Of a stretch of 64,000 nucleotides of DNA, positions 53,525-62,361 are shown piece after piece. The stretch is from Bryobacterales bacterium. Its GTDB lineage: Bacteria > Acidobacteriota > Terriglobia > Bryobacterales > Bryobacteraceae. A program made the translations under genes and the position numbers. Where the stretch lies: positions 35,668 through 99,667 of the forward strand of contig JADZCM010000027.1 of the NCBI GenBank assembly GCA_020851555.1. Direction: 5' to 3'. A model generated the notes under the pieces. It was not told where the DNA came from. It did not search any database and saw nothing but the letters and a program-made list of their open reading frames with translations. Every line of letters begins with the position of its first letter. Position 1 is the first letter of the stretch.

Positions 53525-54994
53525 CTAATTCCCGGCCGGGAGCCCGCAGAAGCGGGCATAGGCGTCGTCCCAGGCGCCGGACGGGCGGGACTCTATCAGC
53601 TTCAGATCGGCCGAGCGGCGCAGGACCGACCGGGCCTCCTTCAAGCCCGCAAAGCGCCCCGAGCCGATGGCCTGCACCATCACGTTCCCCGCCGCCGTCG
53701 CTTCGGCGGGACCGGCCACCACGATCCGCCGAGTGGCATCCGCCACGAACTGGTTGAGGACCGCGTTGCGGGAACCGCCGCCCACGATGTGAATCACCTT
53801 CACCTGGCGGCCGGAGACGGCTTCCAGTCCCTCAAGCACCTGCCGGTAGCGCAGCGCCAGGCTTTCGAGAATCGTGCGCGCGAACTCGCCGGGGGTCTCG
53901 GGCGGGGTCTGGCCCGCCGTCCGGCACCACTCCGCGATCCTGGAAGGCAGACGGCCGGGATGCAGGAAGGCATCCGGCTGGATGACGGCCTTGAAGGGCG
54001 CCGCCTCGCCGGCAAGCCGCGCCAGTTCCTCATAGCTGTATTCGACGCCTTCCACCGCCCAGGCGCGCCGGCATTCCTGGAGCAGCCATAGCCCGGCGAT
54101 GTTCTTCAGCAGCCTGACGCTGCCTCCGTAACCGATCTCGTTGGTCAGGTTCCAGGCCAGAGAGTCCTCGTTCACGACCGGTTCAGGCAGTTCCAGTCCC
54201 ATCAGGGACCAGGTGCCGGAGCTGATGTAGCACCAGTTCTCCCCCTCGGCTGGAACCGCGGCGACGGCGGCGGCGGTGTCGTGGCTGGCCGTGGCGTAGA
54301 CGGGGACCGGGCCCATGCCGGCGGCTTCCGCTACATGGGGGACGAGCGGACCGAGCAGCGTCCCGGGGTAGACGATCTCCCCCAGGATCCGCTGCGGCAG
54401 CCCGAGGCGTTCGAACAACTCCCCTGCCCATCCCTTCCGGATCGGGTTGTAGAACTGCGTGGTGCTGGCGTCGGTCAGTTCGTTGGCCTGCACGCCGGTG
54501 AGCCAGTAGTTGAGAAGATCCGGCACCATGAGCAGCCGCTCGGCCGCTTCCAGAGCGGGCGAGCCCGCCAGTTTCATGGCGTAAAGCTGGCACAGCGTGT
54601 TGAACTGCATGAACTGGATGCCGGTGTGAGCGAAGATCTCCTCGCGGGGCACCGCGGCGAAGGTCCGCTCCAGCATGCCGTCGTTGCGGGAATCGCGGTA
54701 ATGCACGGGGCTGGCGACCAGCGAGCCGTCGCGCCCGACCAATCCGAAGTCCACGCCCCAGGTATCCACGCCGATACCGTCGAGCGCGACCTTACGCTCA
54801 CGCCCCGCCACCGCCAGGCCGCTCTGGATCTCGTGGAACAGCCGCAGGATGTCCCAGTGGAGTCCCGCCGGAGTGCGAACCGGAGTGTTCGGAAAGCGAT
54901 GCAGTTCCTCGAGGGTCAGTTTCTCGTCGTCGATAGTCCCCAGAATGACGCGGCCGCTCTCCGCGCCCAGGTCTACGGCAATGTATCGGTTCAT
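53525..54994 (-). CDS. rhaB: rhamnulokinase
   Basis: 489 residues, FGGY kinase fold. Start MNRYIAVDLGAESGRVILG is the first phosphate loop, followed by DGIGVDTWGVDFGLV, YISSGTWSLMGLE and IHIVGGGSRNAVLNQFVADA. It phosphorylates L-rhamnulose at O1. Other rhamnose genes (rhaA, rhaD) are not in the window. Convergent with clpP. The TCATG ends of the gap to the 59-codon gene (55068-55247) hold a GGAG site before ATG 54994. Confidence 0.93.
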   Translation of the reverse strand: MNRYIAVDLGAESGRVILGTIDDEKLTLEELHRFPNTPVRTPAGLHWDILRLFHEIQSGLAVAGRERKVALDGIGVDTWGVDFGLVGRDGSLVASPVHYRDSRNDGMLERTFAAVPREEIFAHTGIQFMQFNTLCQLYAMKLAGSPALEAAERLLMVPDLLNYWLTGVQANELTDASTTQFYNPIRKGWAGELFERLGLPQRILGEIVYPGTLLGPLVPHVAEAAGMGPVPVYATASHDTAAAVAAVPAEGENWCYISSGTWSLMGLELPEPVVNEDSLAWNLTNEIGYGGSVRLLKNIAGLWLLQECRRAWAVEGVEYSYEELARLAGEAAPFKAVIQPDAFLHPGRLPSRIAEWCRTAGQTPPETPGEFARTILESLALRYRQVLEGLEAVSGRQVKVIHIVGGGSRNAVLNQFVADATRRIVVAGPAEATAAGNVMVQAIGSGRFAGLKEARSVLRRSADLKLIESRPSGAWDDAYARFCGLPAGN

Positions 54995-55067
54995 GCCTTT
55001 ATGCTCCTCCGCGCACTCCTGCCTCGGTGGCCGCCGCGAACCGCTCCGCGCAAGCGAACGGCCATTC

Positions 55068-55247
55068 TTATGCGACGGCCTCCTCCCTGTAAACCCACGC
55101 GCCGGGCAAGGCCGCCAGAACTACCTCCACGAGCGTGGCCGGCAGGCTCCTCAGCATAAGGCGGGCGGGGTAAATGCCCAGCGGGGAGATGACCAGTCCC
55201 GCCGGCAGGCCGCCGGGAAGCACACGAGTCACCTTGCTTTTGCCCAT
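55068..55247 (-). CDS. small 59-residue protein, unknown
   Basis: ATG 55247 to TAA 55068. It follows pheT by 21 bases and has a strong GGAGG site just upstream. The sequence starts MGKSKVTRVLPGGLPAGLVI, is hydrophobic in the middle (LVISPLGIYPARLML, LVEVVLAALPGAWVY) and ends REEAVA, so one membrane segment is possible. I recognise no family. The good ribosome site and its place in the pheST operon favour a real gene, but this is not proven. Confidence 0.45.
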   Translation of the reverse strand: MGKSKVTRVLPGGLPAGLVISPLGIYPARLMLRSLPATLVEVVLAALPGAWVYREEAVA

Positions 55248-55268
55248 AGGCGCCTCCGTGTCTGGACA

Positions 55269-57284
55269 TTATACGCGCAAGTCGTAGCCTTCGCTGCGCA
55301 TGGCGTCGATGATGCGGGCACGGATGGCGCCGGCCTCCTCGCTCGACAGGGTGCGGTCGGCGGACGCCACGGTCAGCCGGAACGACACGCTCTTGGTGCC
55401 CTCCGCCAGCGGCGGCCCGGTGTACTGGCGCAGGAACTCGATGGAGACCAGGTCCCCGGCGGCGTAACTCGCAAGCTTCTTACCGATCTCTCCAACCAGG
55501 GCGCGCAGGCCGGTGACAACCGAGAGGTCAAACGCGCTGGCCGGGTAGCGCCGGATGGGCCTGTAGCTCACCTGAGAGGACGCGCTGAGAGACTGCACCG
55601 CCGCCAGGTTCAGATCGAGCACCGCGGCGCGGCCGGTCTCGACGAGCGACGGGTGCAGTTCAAACAGACGTCCCGTGGGCTTGCCCCGCCAGAGAACGTC
55701 CGCAACCCGGACCGGGTGTTCGTACGGGCGCGCCTCGGCCGGCGCGAGATCACAGCCCGGCATAAGGTGCTCGGCGACCCGCTTCAGTTCCATCAGCCCG
55801 GCCGTGCCGTCGTCGCGGGAGGCTGCCACCGCGGCCAGGTGCGGGATCTCCTCGGGCAGTCCCTCCGGCTGCTTGTGGATCTCACAGCCGATCTCGAACA
55901 GGCGGAACGAGTCGAAGTGCTTGAGGTTCTCGTTGATATTGCGCCGGATACCCGCAAGGAGGCTCCGCCTCAGGAGGCCCTGGTCTTGCGAGATGGGGTT
56001 GGCCACCTCCAGGTGGTCGCCCGGATCAAGCCCGAGGGCGCGCACCTGCTCCTCGTTGACGAAGGAGTAGTTATGGACCTCGGTGAACCCCAGTTCGACG
56101 AGCGCGGTCCGCACCTCGCGGTGGTAGAGGCGCTCCTCGTTGGGGTGAGGCGGAAGCACCGGCAAGGCCGGAGCCTGTATGGGGATCGAGTCGTAGCCGA
56201 TCATGCGGCCTACTTCCTCGACCAGGTCGTCTTTGATGGAGACGTCGCGCGTGGCCCGCCAGGTCGGGACAGTCACCGACAGAATCCGCGGCGCTGTCTC
56301 CTTCACCCCGAACTCGAGCCGTTCCAGGATGCGCACGACCTCGGCCATCTCGACATCGCGGCCCAGTTTACGCACCAGCCAGTCCACGGGAAGGAGGATC
56401 GGAGCCGGAGGCGTCAGCGCCGCGCAGGAATCGGCAACCCCTCCCACCAGGCGGATGCCGGGCGAAACCTCCTCCAGCAATTCCAGGGCGCGCGCCAGGC
56501 CGCGGACGGTGTTGTGAGGGTCCTGAGCCTTCTCGAAACGCATGGAGGCGTCGGTGCGCAACTTCAGGCGGGCGGAGGTCATGCGAATCGAAGAGGCCTG
56601 GAAGTTGGCGCTTTCAAGCACCAGCCGCCGCGTATTGCCGCCGATCCCCGTGTCCAGCCCGCCGATGACGCCGGCGATGGCGATGGGCCCGCGCCCGTCG
56701 GCGATCACCAGGTCGCGGGGATCGAGCCGGTACTGCTCTTCGTTGAGGGCCACGATGCGCTCGCCCTCCCGCGCGCGGCGGACCAGGATGAGGGGGCCGT
56801 GCAAGAGATCCCAGTCGAAGGCGTGCATGGGCTGGGCGATCTCGGCCATGACGTAGTTGGTCACGTCCACGATGTTGTTGATGGGGTTCAGCCCGACGGC
56901 CGTCAAACGGCGCTGAAGCCACTCCGGCGACGGCGCCACCGTTACGTTCTCGAAGGTGAGGGCGCTATAACGCTGCGCGAGGGCGTAGTCCTCGATTTCG
57001 ACGCCGATGGCGGGAGCGTCGAAGGGAAGTAATTCCGGCTTGACAGGATCGCGGAGGCGGCCGTCCACGATGGCGGCGATCTCGCGCGCCAGGCCGTGGT
57101 GGCCCCAGAGGTCGGGGCGGTGGGTGATCGACTTGTTGTCGATCTCGAGGACGCTGTCGCCGTCCGGAAGCGTCTCGACGCCTTCGCACTCGGCGGTCCG
57201 CATGGTGATGAGACGGCCGAGTTCCGCGGGCGGAAGCGTCACGCCCTCGGCAAGCTCGGTCAGCCAGTTGAAGGAGAACTTCAC
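55269..57284 (-). CDS. pheT: phenylalanyl-tRNA synthetase beta subunit, short form lacking the EMAP-like domain
   Basis: 671 residues; typical bacterial PheT is near 800. After the first about 40 residues ([20 protein letters not shown]) the sequence goes directly to [20 protein letters not shown], skipping the tRNA-binding EMAP-II-like OB domain. B3/B4, B5, the class II-like core ([19 protein letters not shown]) and the C-terminal FDX-ACB anticodon domain ([17 protein letters not shown] to the end) remain. It pairs with PheS to charge tRNA-Phe. It starts 14 bases after pheS. Confidence 0.93.
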   Translation of the reverse strand: MKFSFNWLTELAEGVTLPPAELGRLITMRTAECEGVETLPDGDSVLEIDNKSITHRPDLWGHHGLAREIAAIVDGRLRDPVKPELLPFDAPAIGVEIEDYALAQRYSALTFENVTVAPSPEWLQRRLTAVGLNPINNIVDVTNYVMAEIAQPMHAFDWDLLHGPLILVRRAREGERIVALNEEQYRLDPRDLVIADGRGPIAIAGVIGGLDTGIGGNTRRLVLESANFQASSIRMTSARLKLRTDASMRFEKAQDPHNTVRGLARALELLEEVSPGIRLVGGVADSCAALTPPAPILLPVDWLVRKLGRDVEMAEVVRILERLEFGVKETAPRILSVTVPTWRATRDVSIKDDLVEEVGRMIGYDSIPIQAPALPVLPPHPNEERLYHREVRTALVELGFTEVHNYSFVNEEQVRALGLDPGDHLEVANPISQDQGLLRRSLLAGIRRNINENLKHFDSFRLFEIGCEIHKQPEGLPEEIPHLAAVAASRDDGTAGLMELKRVAEHLMPGCDLAPAEARPYEHPVRVADVLWRGKPTGRLFELHPSLVETGRAAVLDLNLAAVQSLSASSQVSYRPIRRYPASAFDLSVVTGLRALVGEIGKKLASYAAGDLVSIEFLRQYTGPPLAEGTKSVSFRLTVASADRTLSSEEAGAIRARIIDAMRSEGYDLRV

Positions 57285-57297
57285 GCCGTTTGCCCCT

Positions 57298-58320
57298 CTA
57301 GAATTGGTTCAGGAACCGCAGGTCGCCGCCTTGAAGATAGCGGACGTCGTCGATGGCGTAGCGCATCATGACCAGGCGGGTGAGGCCCAGGCCGAAGGCG
57401 AAGCCGTTCCATTCCTCCGGATCGATGCCGCTCATGCGCAGCACGTTGGGATGCACCAGGCCGCAGCCAATCTGCTCGACCCACCCGCTCTGCTTGCACA
57501 CGCGGCACCCCTGGCCGCCGCAGATCAGGCAGTGTATGTCCAGTTCGAAGCCCGGCTCGACGAAGGGAAAGAAGCCGGGGCGCAGGCGGACCGTAACCTC
57601 GCGCTTGAAGACCGCCGTGAGCAGCGTCTTCATGAAGTAGACCAGGTGAGCGACGGAAACGTCGCGGTCCACCATCATGCCTTCCAGTTGGTAGAAGGTG
57701 TGCTCGTGGGATGCGTCCAGTTCCTCGTTGCGGAACACCCGGCCGGGCGCGATAATGCGCAGCGGCGGGCCGAACCGCTCCATGCCGCGGACCTGCACCG
57801 GCGAGGTATGCGTGCGGAGCACGCTGCCGCCGGTGAGCCAGAAGGTGTCCTGCATGTCGCGCGCCGGGTGGTCCCGCGGGATGTTCAGCGCGTCGAAGTT
57901 GTGATACTCGGTTTCGACCTCGGGGCCGTCGAGCACGGTGAAGCCGAGCGACGTGAAGACGTCCTCAATCTCGGCCTGTAGGCGGCTTATGGGGTGCAGG
58001 TGGCCGCGCGCGGGCCCGGGCGCCGGCAGCGTGAGGTCGATCCACTCGGCAGCCAGGCGGGCCTTACCGGCGGTCTCCTCGAACTCCGTCTGGCGCGCCT
58101 GGAGCGCCGCCTCGAGCGCCTGCTTCACCGCGTTGAGCTGCCGTCCGGCGCCGGCGCGTTCCTCGGGCGGGAGCTTGCCAAGGCCCTTGGAGATCTCGCT
58201 GAGAGAGCCCTTCCGCCCCAGGACCTCGACGCGCACGCGCTCCAGTTCCTCGGCCCCGGCGGCCGTGCGTATGCGCTCGCGCGCAGCCGCCTCGAGGTTC
58301 GACAGGACAGTCTCCGGCAT
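57298..58320 (-). CDS. pheS: phenylalanyl-tRNA synthetase alpha subunit
   Basis: 340 residues from ATG 58320 ([20 protein letters not shown]). An N-terminal coiled-coil arm (about 1-85) is followed by class II motifs: [20 protein letters not shown] (motif 2) and [16 protein letters not shown] (motif 3). It activates Phe. The in-frame stretch upstream to 58494 is not family-like and overlaps a 25-codon Cys-rich ORF (58341-58418, reading in another frame). The start has no strong ribosome site. The gene is divergent from the aminotransferase. Confidence 0.95.
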   Translation of the reverse strand: MPETVLSNLEAAARERIRTAAGAEELERVRVEVLGRKGSLSEISKGLGKLPPEERAGAGRQLNAVKQALEAALQARQTEFEETAGKARLAAEWIDLTLPAPGPARGHLHPISRLQAEIEDVFTSLGFTVLDGPEVETEYHNFDALNIPRDHPARDMQDTFWLTGGSVLRTHTSPVQVRGMERFGPPLRIIAPGRVFRNEELDASHEHTFYQLEGMMVDRDVSVAHLVYFMKTLLTAVFKREVTVRLRPGFFPFVEPGFELDIHCLICGGQGCRVCKQSGWVEQIGCGLVHPNVLRMSGIDPEEWNGFAFGLGLTRLVMMRYAIDDVRYLQGGDLRFLNQF

Positions 58321-58527
58321 AGTTGGGGAAAAAACCCATTCTAGCAGCACTGTCCGCAACAGCACGCAGCGACGCGGCGAACTTCCACCGCGGGCCGAGC
58401 CGTTGTAACCTTGGACATTATGACGCCGTGCAGCGAATGCGACTGTGCCAACCGGACGCCGGCGGTGGCGCGGGGGATTGTTGCAGCCGGCCAATCCGGC
58501 TCAGGACATCTATAGGGCGGCAGCGCC

Positions 58528-59703
58528 ATGTCTCCACAGGTTGCTCCCTCCGCAGGCCGCGTTCCCCGGTCGCGAATCCGTGAGATCGCTCACATTGCAA
58601 TGTCGATGGACGGCGTCCTGCGGCTCTACTTCGGAGAATCCAACCTCCCCACGCCCGACTACATCAAGCGCGCCGCGGCCAGGGCCCTCGAGGACGGGTA
58701 CACCTACTACACGGAAAACGCCGGGCTGCCGTCTCTGCGGCAAGCGCTCGCGTCGCACTACGTCAGACTGCACCGCGTGGAATTGGATCCGGCCGGCGAG
58801 ATCGTCATCGCGGCAAGCGGCGTGCAGGCGCTGAGCGTGGCGATCCGGGCGTTGCTTGATCCCGGCGATGAGGCGCTGGTGCTGACGCCGGCCTGGCCCA
58901 ACGGCAGCGCCATCGTTGCCATGTCCAATGCCGTGCCCGTCGAGATTCCGCACCCGCTCCTGGGCGAGCGGTACGGGATCGACTTCGCGGCTCTCGAAGC
59001 GGCCGCAACGCCGCGCACGCGGCTGCTGATCTACACGTCGCCCTCCAATCCCCTGGGGTGGGTCGCAACGGAGGAAGAGCAGCGGCGGCTCCTTGATTTC
59101 TGCCGCGAGCGCGGCCTCTGGCTCCTGGCCGACGAGGTGTACGAGCGGCTCTTCTACGCAGGTGAGAAACCGGGACTTCCTGCCCCCTCGAGTCTGCGGC
59201 TGACGACGCGCCAGGACGCCGTGGCGGTGGTCCAGTCCTTCTCGAAGGCGTACTGCATGACGGGTTGGCGGTTGGGGTGGCTGGTGGCGCGGCGGGACCT
59301 GGCGGCCAGAGTCTCGGACCTGAACGAATTCATGGTGTCGCACGCCGCCAGCTTCACGCAGAAGGCGGCGGAAACGGCGCTGCGCGACGGGGAGGAGGAA
59401 GTATCACGGATGGTGGACCGGCTGCGCGCGAACCGCGACTTCTGCCGCTCGGCGCTGAAGTCCATGCCGGGGGTCACGGTTCCCGAGCCGGACGGCGCAT
59501 TCTACCTGTTCCCCAGGCTCGAAGGCTTGACCGGTTCCTTCGAGTTCTGCCGCCGGCTGCTGATGGAGACCAAGGTCGGCCTGGCCCCAGGTGTAGCCTT
59601 CGGCGCGGGAGGAGAAGGCTCCGTCCGCCTGTGCTACGCCGCGGAGAGGAGAATCCTGGAAGAGGCGATGGACCGGCTGGCGGGCTTCCTGCGGCGGGCA
59701 TGA
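58528..59703 (+). CDS. class I/II PLP-dependent aminotransferase
   Basis: 391 residues. The PLP lysine is Lys240 in VVQSFSKAYCMTGWRLGWLV. The substrate and PLP sites include YTSPSNPLGWVATEEE and DEVYERLFY, and the C-terminal Arg lies near EGSVRLCYA. This is a fold type I aspartate-aminotransferase-like enzyme; the amino acid cannot be told. It starts at ATG 58528 and has a promoter region shared with pheS. It is not in a metabolic cluster. Confidence 0.92.
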   Translation: MSPQVAPSAGRVPRSRIREIAHIAMSMDGVLRLYFGESNLPTPDYIKRAAARALEDGYTYYTENAGLPSLRQALASHYVRLHRVELDPAGEIVIAASGVQALSVAIRALLDPGDEALVLTPAWPNGSAIVAMSNAVPVEIPHPLLGERYGIDFAALEAAATPRTRLLIYTSPSNPLGWVATEEEQRRLLDFCRERGLWLLADEVYERLFYAGEKPGLPAPSSLRLTTRQDAVAVVQSFSKAYCMTGWRLGWLVARRDLAARVSDLNEFMVSHAASFTQKAAETALRDGEEEVSRMVDRLRANRDFCRSALKSMPGVTVPEPDGAFYLFPRLEGLTGSFEFCRRLLMETKVGLAPGVAFGAGGEGSVRLCYAAERRILEEAMDRLAGFLRRA

Positions 59704-60007
59704 GCGCCCGGCGCCCGCTGGGGTTCCGTACACCGCACTGAGGCTGTCATGCCGCACAAGCGGCGCTTCTGGTTGCCGTAGAGGCAGGCGCCCTTGCGGG
59801 ACTGGCCGCGTGCGGGAGTTACCCCCCGCCACGGCGCAGCCGTGCCGTTTGGGCCTGGGGAGAGTTGGAAGACCGGCGAGGGACGGCCTTGCTCCGGAGG
59901 GACTTCACGGGAGCGCCCTGCAGCCACGCCGTGGGCCTCTGCCGGTACGAGTCGGGCAGAGCCATCCGGAAGGTCGAAGACGCCCGGGGCCTTGACGCAT
60001 CGCTGCC
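59704..60007. other. 304-base gap between convergent genes, nothing recognised
   Basis: Open frames on both strands here are Arg/Pro-rich shadows of GC-rich DNA without a family match, signal or ribosome site. I see no strong hairpin with a T run, no tRNA and no known riboswitch pattern. The region may hold transcription terminators for the convergent aminotransferase and acyltransferase genes. Confidence 0.45.
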
Positions 60008-61180
60008 TTACGAGGGAACGGATTCGGCTTCACAATGAGGGTCCGGCAGCGGTGCGGGCAGGCTTCGGCGCGGCGCCGGGAGGAACCTCGCCGCCAGGGC
60101 CGTGCGCAGGCGCCGGTTCGCCGGCTCCTCAATCAGTTTGAATACGAGGGTCGAGATCGCTACCACGCCGGCGATGTAGATCACGGCGGCCCCGGCCGGC
60201 CAGGGCGAGGCAAGGCGGAAGAGCCAGGACCGCTTGTACCACCACAGGACGGGTATGTGCAGTATGTACAGGGCGTAGCTGGCCTTCCCGAGCAGCACGG
60301 ATCCCGGCGCGGACAGCACCCGCGCCACGAGCCCGCCTCCCAGCGCCAGTCCGAGCAGGAGGAATGCATTCAAGGGCCGCAGGAGCAGTTCCGGCGGCGA
60401 CCACGGTTCCACCAGCCCGGGCAAGGCGACAACCGCGGCGCCCAGAACAGCCGCCGGCACGTAAAGCCAGTAACCGCGCCCTTTGAGGCCGGGCTTCCTG
60501 GAAAGCAGCAGGTCGTAAATACCCGCCAGCGCGATGCCGAGCAGGAAGTCGCCGAAGTGCGTGAGCGGCTTCCAGTCCTCCGGGAGACCGGCCAGCGGGA
60601 GCACCACCGGCAGCACCAGCGCCGCGCCCGCTGCGCCCAGCGACCTGCGCCATCCGCCGAAGCGCCACAGCAGCAGGACGGCCGGGAAGCACACGTAGAA
60701 GAACAGTTCGCAGGACAAGGACCACGCCGGCGTGTTCCAGTGCACCGGCAACGTTCCGGTCCAGCCCTGAAGGGCGAGACTGTAGTTGATGAGCAGGAAC
60801 AGCTTGCCCGGCACGGCGCGGCCGGGGGGGGCGGAGAACAGATCCTGGTATACAAACGGGGCGATCACCAGCAGGCTGAACAGATAGACGGGGTAGATGC
60901 GAGCGATCCGCGCAGCCCCGTAGCGGAGCAGGCTGGCCCGGTTCCACACCGTGGCCGCGTATCCGCGCGCCAGAACGAATCCGGAGAGTACGAAAAAAGT
61001 CCCGACGGCCCAGAATCCGCTGCGCAGATAGGTCTGAACAGGCCCGGGAAAGGACCGGACAAACGGTTCCAGCATGCGCGCTCCGCCGCAGAGGTGGTGT
61101 ACGACGACCCAGACGGCCAGATAGAACCGGAGCCCCGTCAGCGCGGGCATCTGTGAGCCGGCGGCGCATGCTGTTTTCAT
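60008..61180 (-). CDS. acyltransferase family 3 membrane protein (OafA/YrhL type)
   Basis: 390 residues from ATG 61180; upstream in-frame sequence to 61537 overlaps the next gene and is not family-like. About ten membrane segments are predicted by hydrophobicity. The N-terminal LTGLRFYLAVWVVVHHLCGG contains the conserved R...HH pair of the Acyl_transf_3 family. GTFFVLSGFVLARGY, ARIARIYPVYLFSLL and the C-terminal SYALYILHIPVLWWYKRSW also fit. It moves acyl groups to surface sugars such as O-antigen or exopolysaccharide. The acceptor is unknown. Confidence 0.9.
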   Translation of the reverse strand: MKTACAAGSQMPALTGLRFYLAVWVVVHHLCGGARMLEPFVRSFPGPVQTYLRSGFWAVGTFFVLSGFVLARGYAATVWNRASLLRYGAARIARIYPVYLFSLLVIAPFVYQDLFSAPPGRAVPGKLFLLINYSLALQGWTGTLPVHWNTPAWSLSCELFFYVCFPAVLLLWRFGGWRRSLGAAGAALVLPVVLPLAGLPEDWKPLTHFGDFLLGIALAGIYDLLLSRKPGLKGRGYWLYVPAAVLGAAVVALPGLVEPWSPPELLLRPLNAFLLLGLALGGGLVARVLSAPGSVLLGKASYALYILHIPVLWWYKRSWLFRLASPWPAGAAVIYIAGVVAISTLVFKLIEEPANRRLRTALAARFLPAPRRSLPAPLPDPHCEAESVPS

Positions 61181-61188
61181 GCGGATGC

Positions 61189-61494
61189 CTACGGGCCGCT
61201 CTTCTCCAGAGCCGCGGAGAGCGCTTGCTCCAGGCCGTCCTTCGAGAGAGAGGTGCTGATGAACAACTCCTGCCGGGCTCCGGAACTTAGGGCAATCGCT
61301 TTCCAGCCGTTCACGGTGGGCACGGTGACGCGTACCTTCACCGGACCTCGCGCATCCTTCACCTGGCGGATGATCCCCGGCACGACGGAGCGCACCTGCG
61401 GGTTGCCGGCGAGCAGCCGTTCCATCAGCGGGCGCACGCCGTCGATGATGCTGTGTTCGACTTTCAGTTTCCCCTGAGCCGTGCGGAGGCGCAT
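61189..61494 (-). CDS. DUF2103-like small protein
   Basis: 101 residues. KLKVEHSIIDGVRPLMERLL, VRSVVPGIIRQVKDARGPVK and VRVTVPTVNGWKAIALSS, then QELFIST, recall the DUF2103 family, described as putative metal-binding. No metal site is obvious. It starts at ATG 61494 and ends eight bases before the acyltransferase ATG. The family call is by memory and should be checked with a profile search. Confidence 0.6.
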   Translation of the reverse strand: MRLRTAQGKLKVEHSIIDGVRPLMERLLAGNPQVRSVVPGIIRQVKDARGPVKVRVTVPTVNGWKAIALSSGARQELFISTSLSKDGLEQALSAALEKSGP

Positions 61495-61556
61495 CGGAAT
61501 GGAGGGCGCTACAGCTTGCAGCTATTGTCCGGCCCACGGCCGGCGCGGCCGGACCC

Positions 61557-61625
61557 TCAGCCGCCGGTGAAGCGCATCAAGACCAGCCACGCGATTACGA
61601 ACAATATGATCCAGACCGCCTTCAT
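61557..61625 (-). CDS. possible 22-residue single-membrane-segment microprotein
   Basis: ATG 61625 to TGA 61557. The peptide begins with MKAVWIILFVIAWLVLMRF and ends TGG, so almost all of it is one membrane segment. It lies 21 bases after plsC on the same strand, with a GGGGTGAG stretch upstream that is somewhat far from the ATG. Similar tiny hydrophobic ORFs are known in acidobacterial genomes by my recollection. Existence is not certain. Confidence 0.4.
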   Translation of the reverse strand: MKAVWIILFVIAWLVLMRFTGG

Positions 61626-61646
61626 GGGCAAAACGCTCTCACCCCA

Positions 61647-62354
61647 TTATTCCATGAGCCGGACGATCCGGGCGCGGAGTTCCGCCGTCACACGCGCACG
61701 GTCCTGGAGGGTGAGACCGGCGGTGTGGATGGGTTCGCCGATTCGCAGACGGACTTTGCCGGGGCGCACCAGCAGCGACCCCATGGGCAGCACCTCCCGC
61801 GTTCCCAGGATAGCGACGGGAACGAGCGGCGCCTGGGCTTTCAGGGCGATGTAAGCGGCGCCGTCCTTAAACTCCTTCAACTGCCCTTGGGAGCGGCCCC
61901 CCTCGGGGAAGACCAGAGCCGAAACCCCGCGTTCCTTCACCATGCGGGCGGACTCCGACATGGCTTTCAACGACCCGCGCGCGTCTTCCCGCGGTATGGC
62001 GATGTGACCGGCGCGGCGCAGGTGGCCGCCGATAAACGGCACCCGGAAGAGGCTCTTTTTGGCCAGGAACCGGAACTGGAGGGGAATGTGCGCGAGCAGC
62101 AGCGGGGTGTCCGTGAAGCTCAGGTGATTCGAGGCGACGACGGAACCTCCCCGGCGAGGGATGTTCTCCACCCCCTCGACCTGAACACTCATCCCGCAGA
62201 TCCGAAGCAACAGGCGGGACCACAGCCGGGCTACCCGGTGCGGAGCGTTGCCGCTCCTGTCGAAGAGGGAAACCAGCATCGAAACGCCGCCCATGACCGC
62301 CGTCGCAAGCACGATCAGGGGATCGATGAGGAAAACGGCGCGCAGCGTGGCCAC
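61647..62354 (-). CDS. plsC: 1-acyl-sn-glycerol-3-phosphate acyltransferase
   Basis: 235 residues from GTG 62354; GTG 62390 is an alternative that overlaps folC. The first 30 or so residues form a membrane anchor. The acyltransferase motifs are NHLSFTD (His77, Asp82), IPREDARGSLKAM and FPEGGRSQ. It adds the second acyl chain to lysophosphatidic acid to give phosphatidic acid at the inner membrane. It follows folC by seven bases and may be translated from the same mRNA. Confidence 0.92.
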   Translation of the reverse strand: MATLRAVFLIDPLIVLATAVMGGVSMLVSLFDRSGNAPHRVARLWSRLLLRICGMSVQVEGVENIPRRGGSVVASNHLSFTDTPLLLAHIPLQFRFLAKKSLFRVPFIGGHLRRAGHIAIPREDARGSLKAMSESARMVKERGVSALVFPEGGRSQGQLKEFKDGAAYIALKAQAPLVPVAILGTREVLPMGSLLVRPGKVRLRIGEPIHTAGLTLQDRARVTAELRARIVRLME

Positions 62355-62361
62355 TGAAGGT

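Noticed and set aside
59794..60141. Open frame of 115 codons in the gap after the aminotransferase
   Set aside because: Arg/Pro/Gly-rich, without a ribosome site or family match, and it overlaps the end of the acyltransferase gene.
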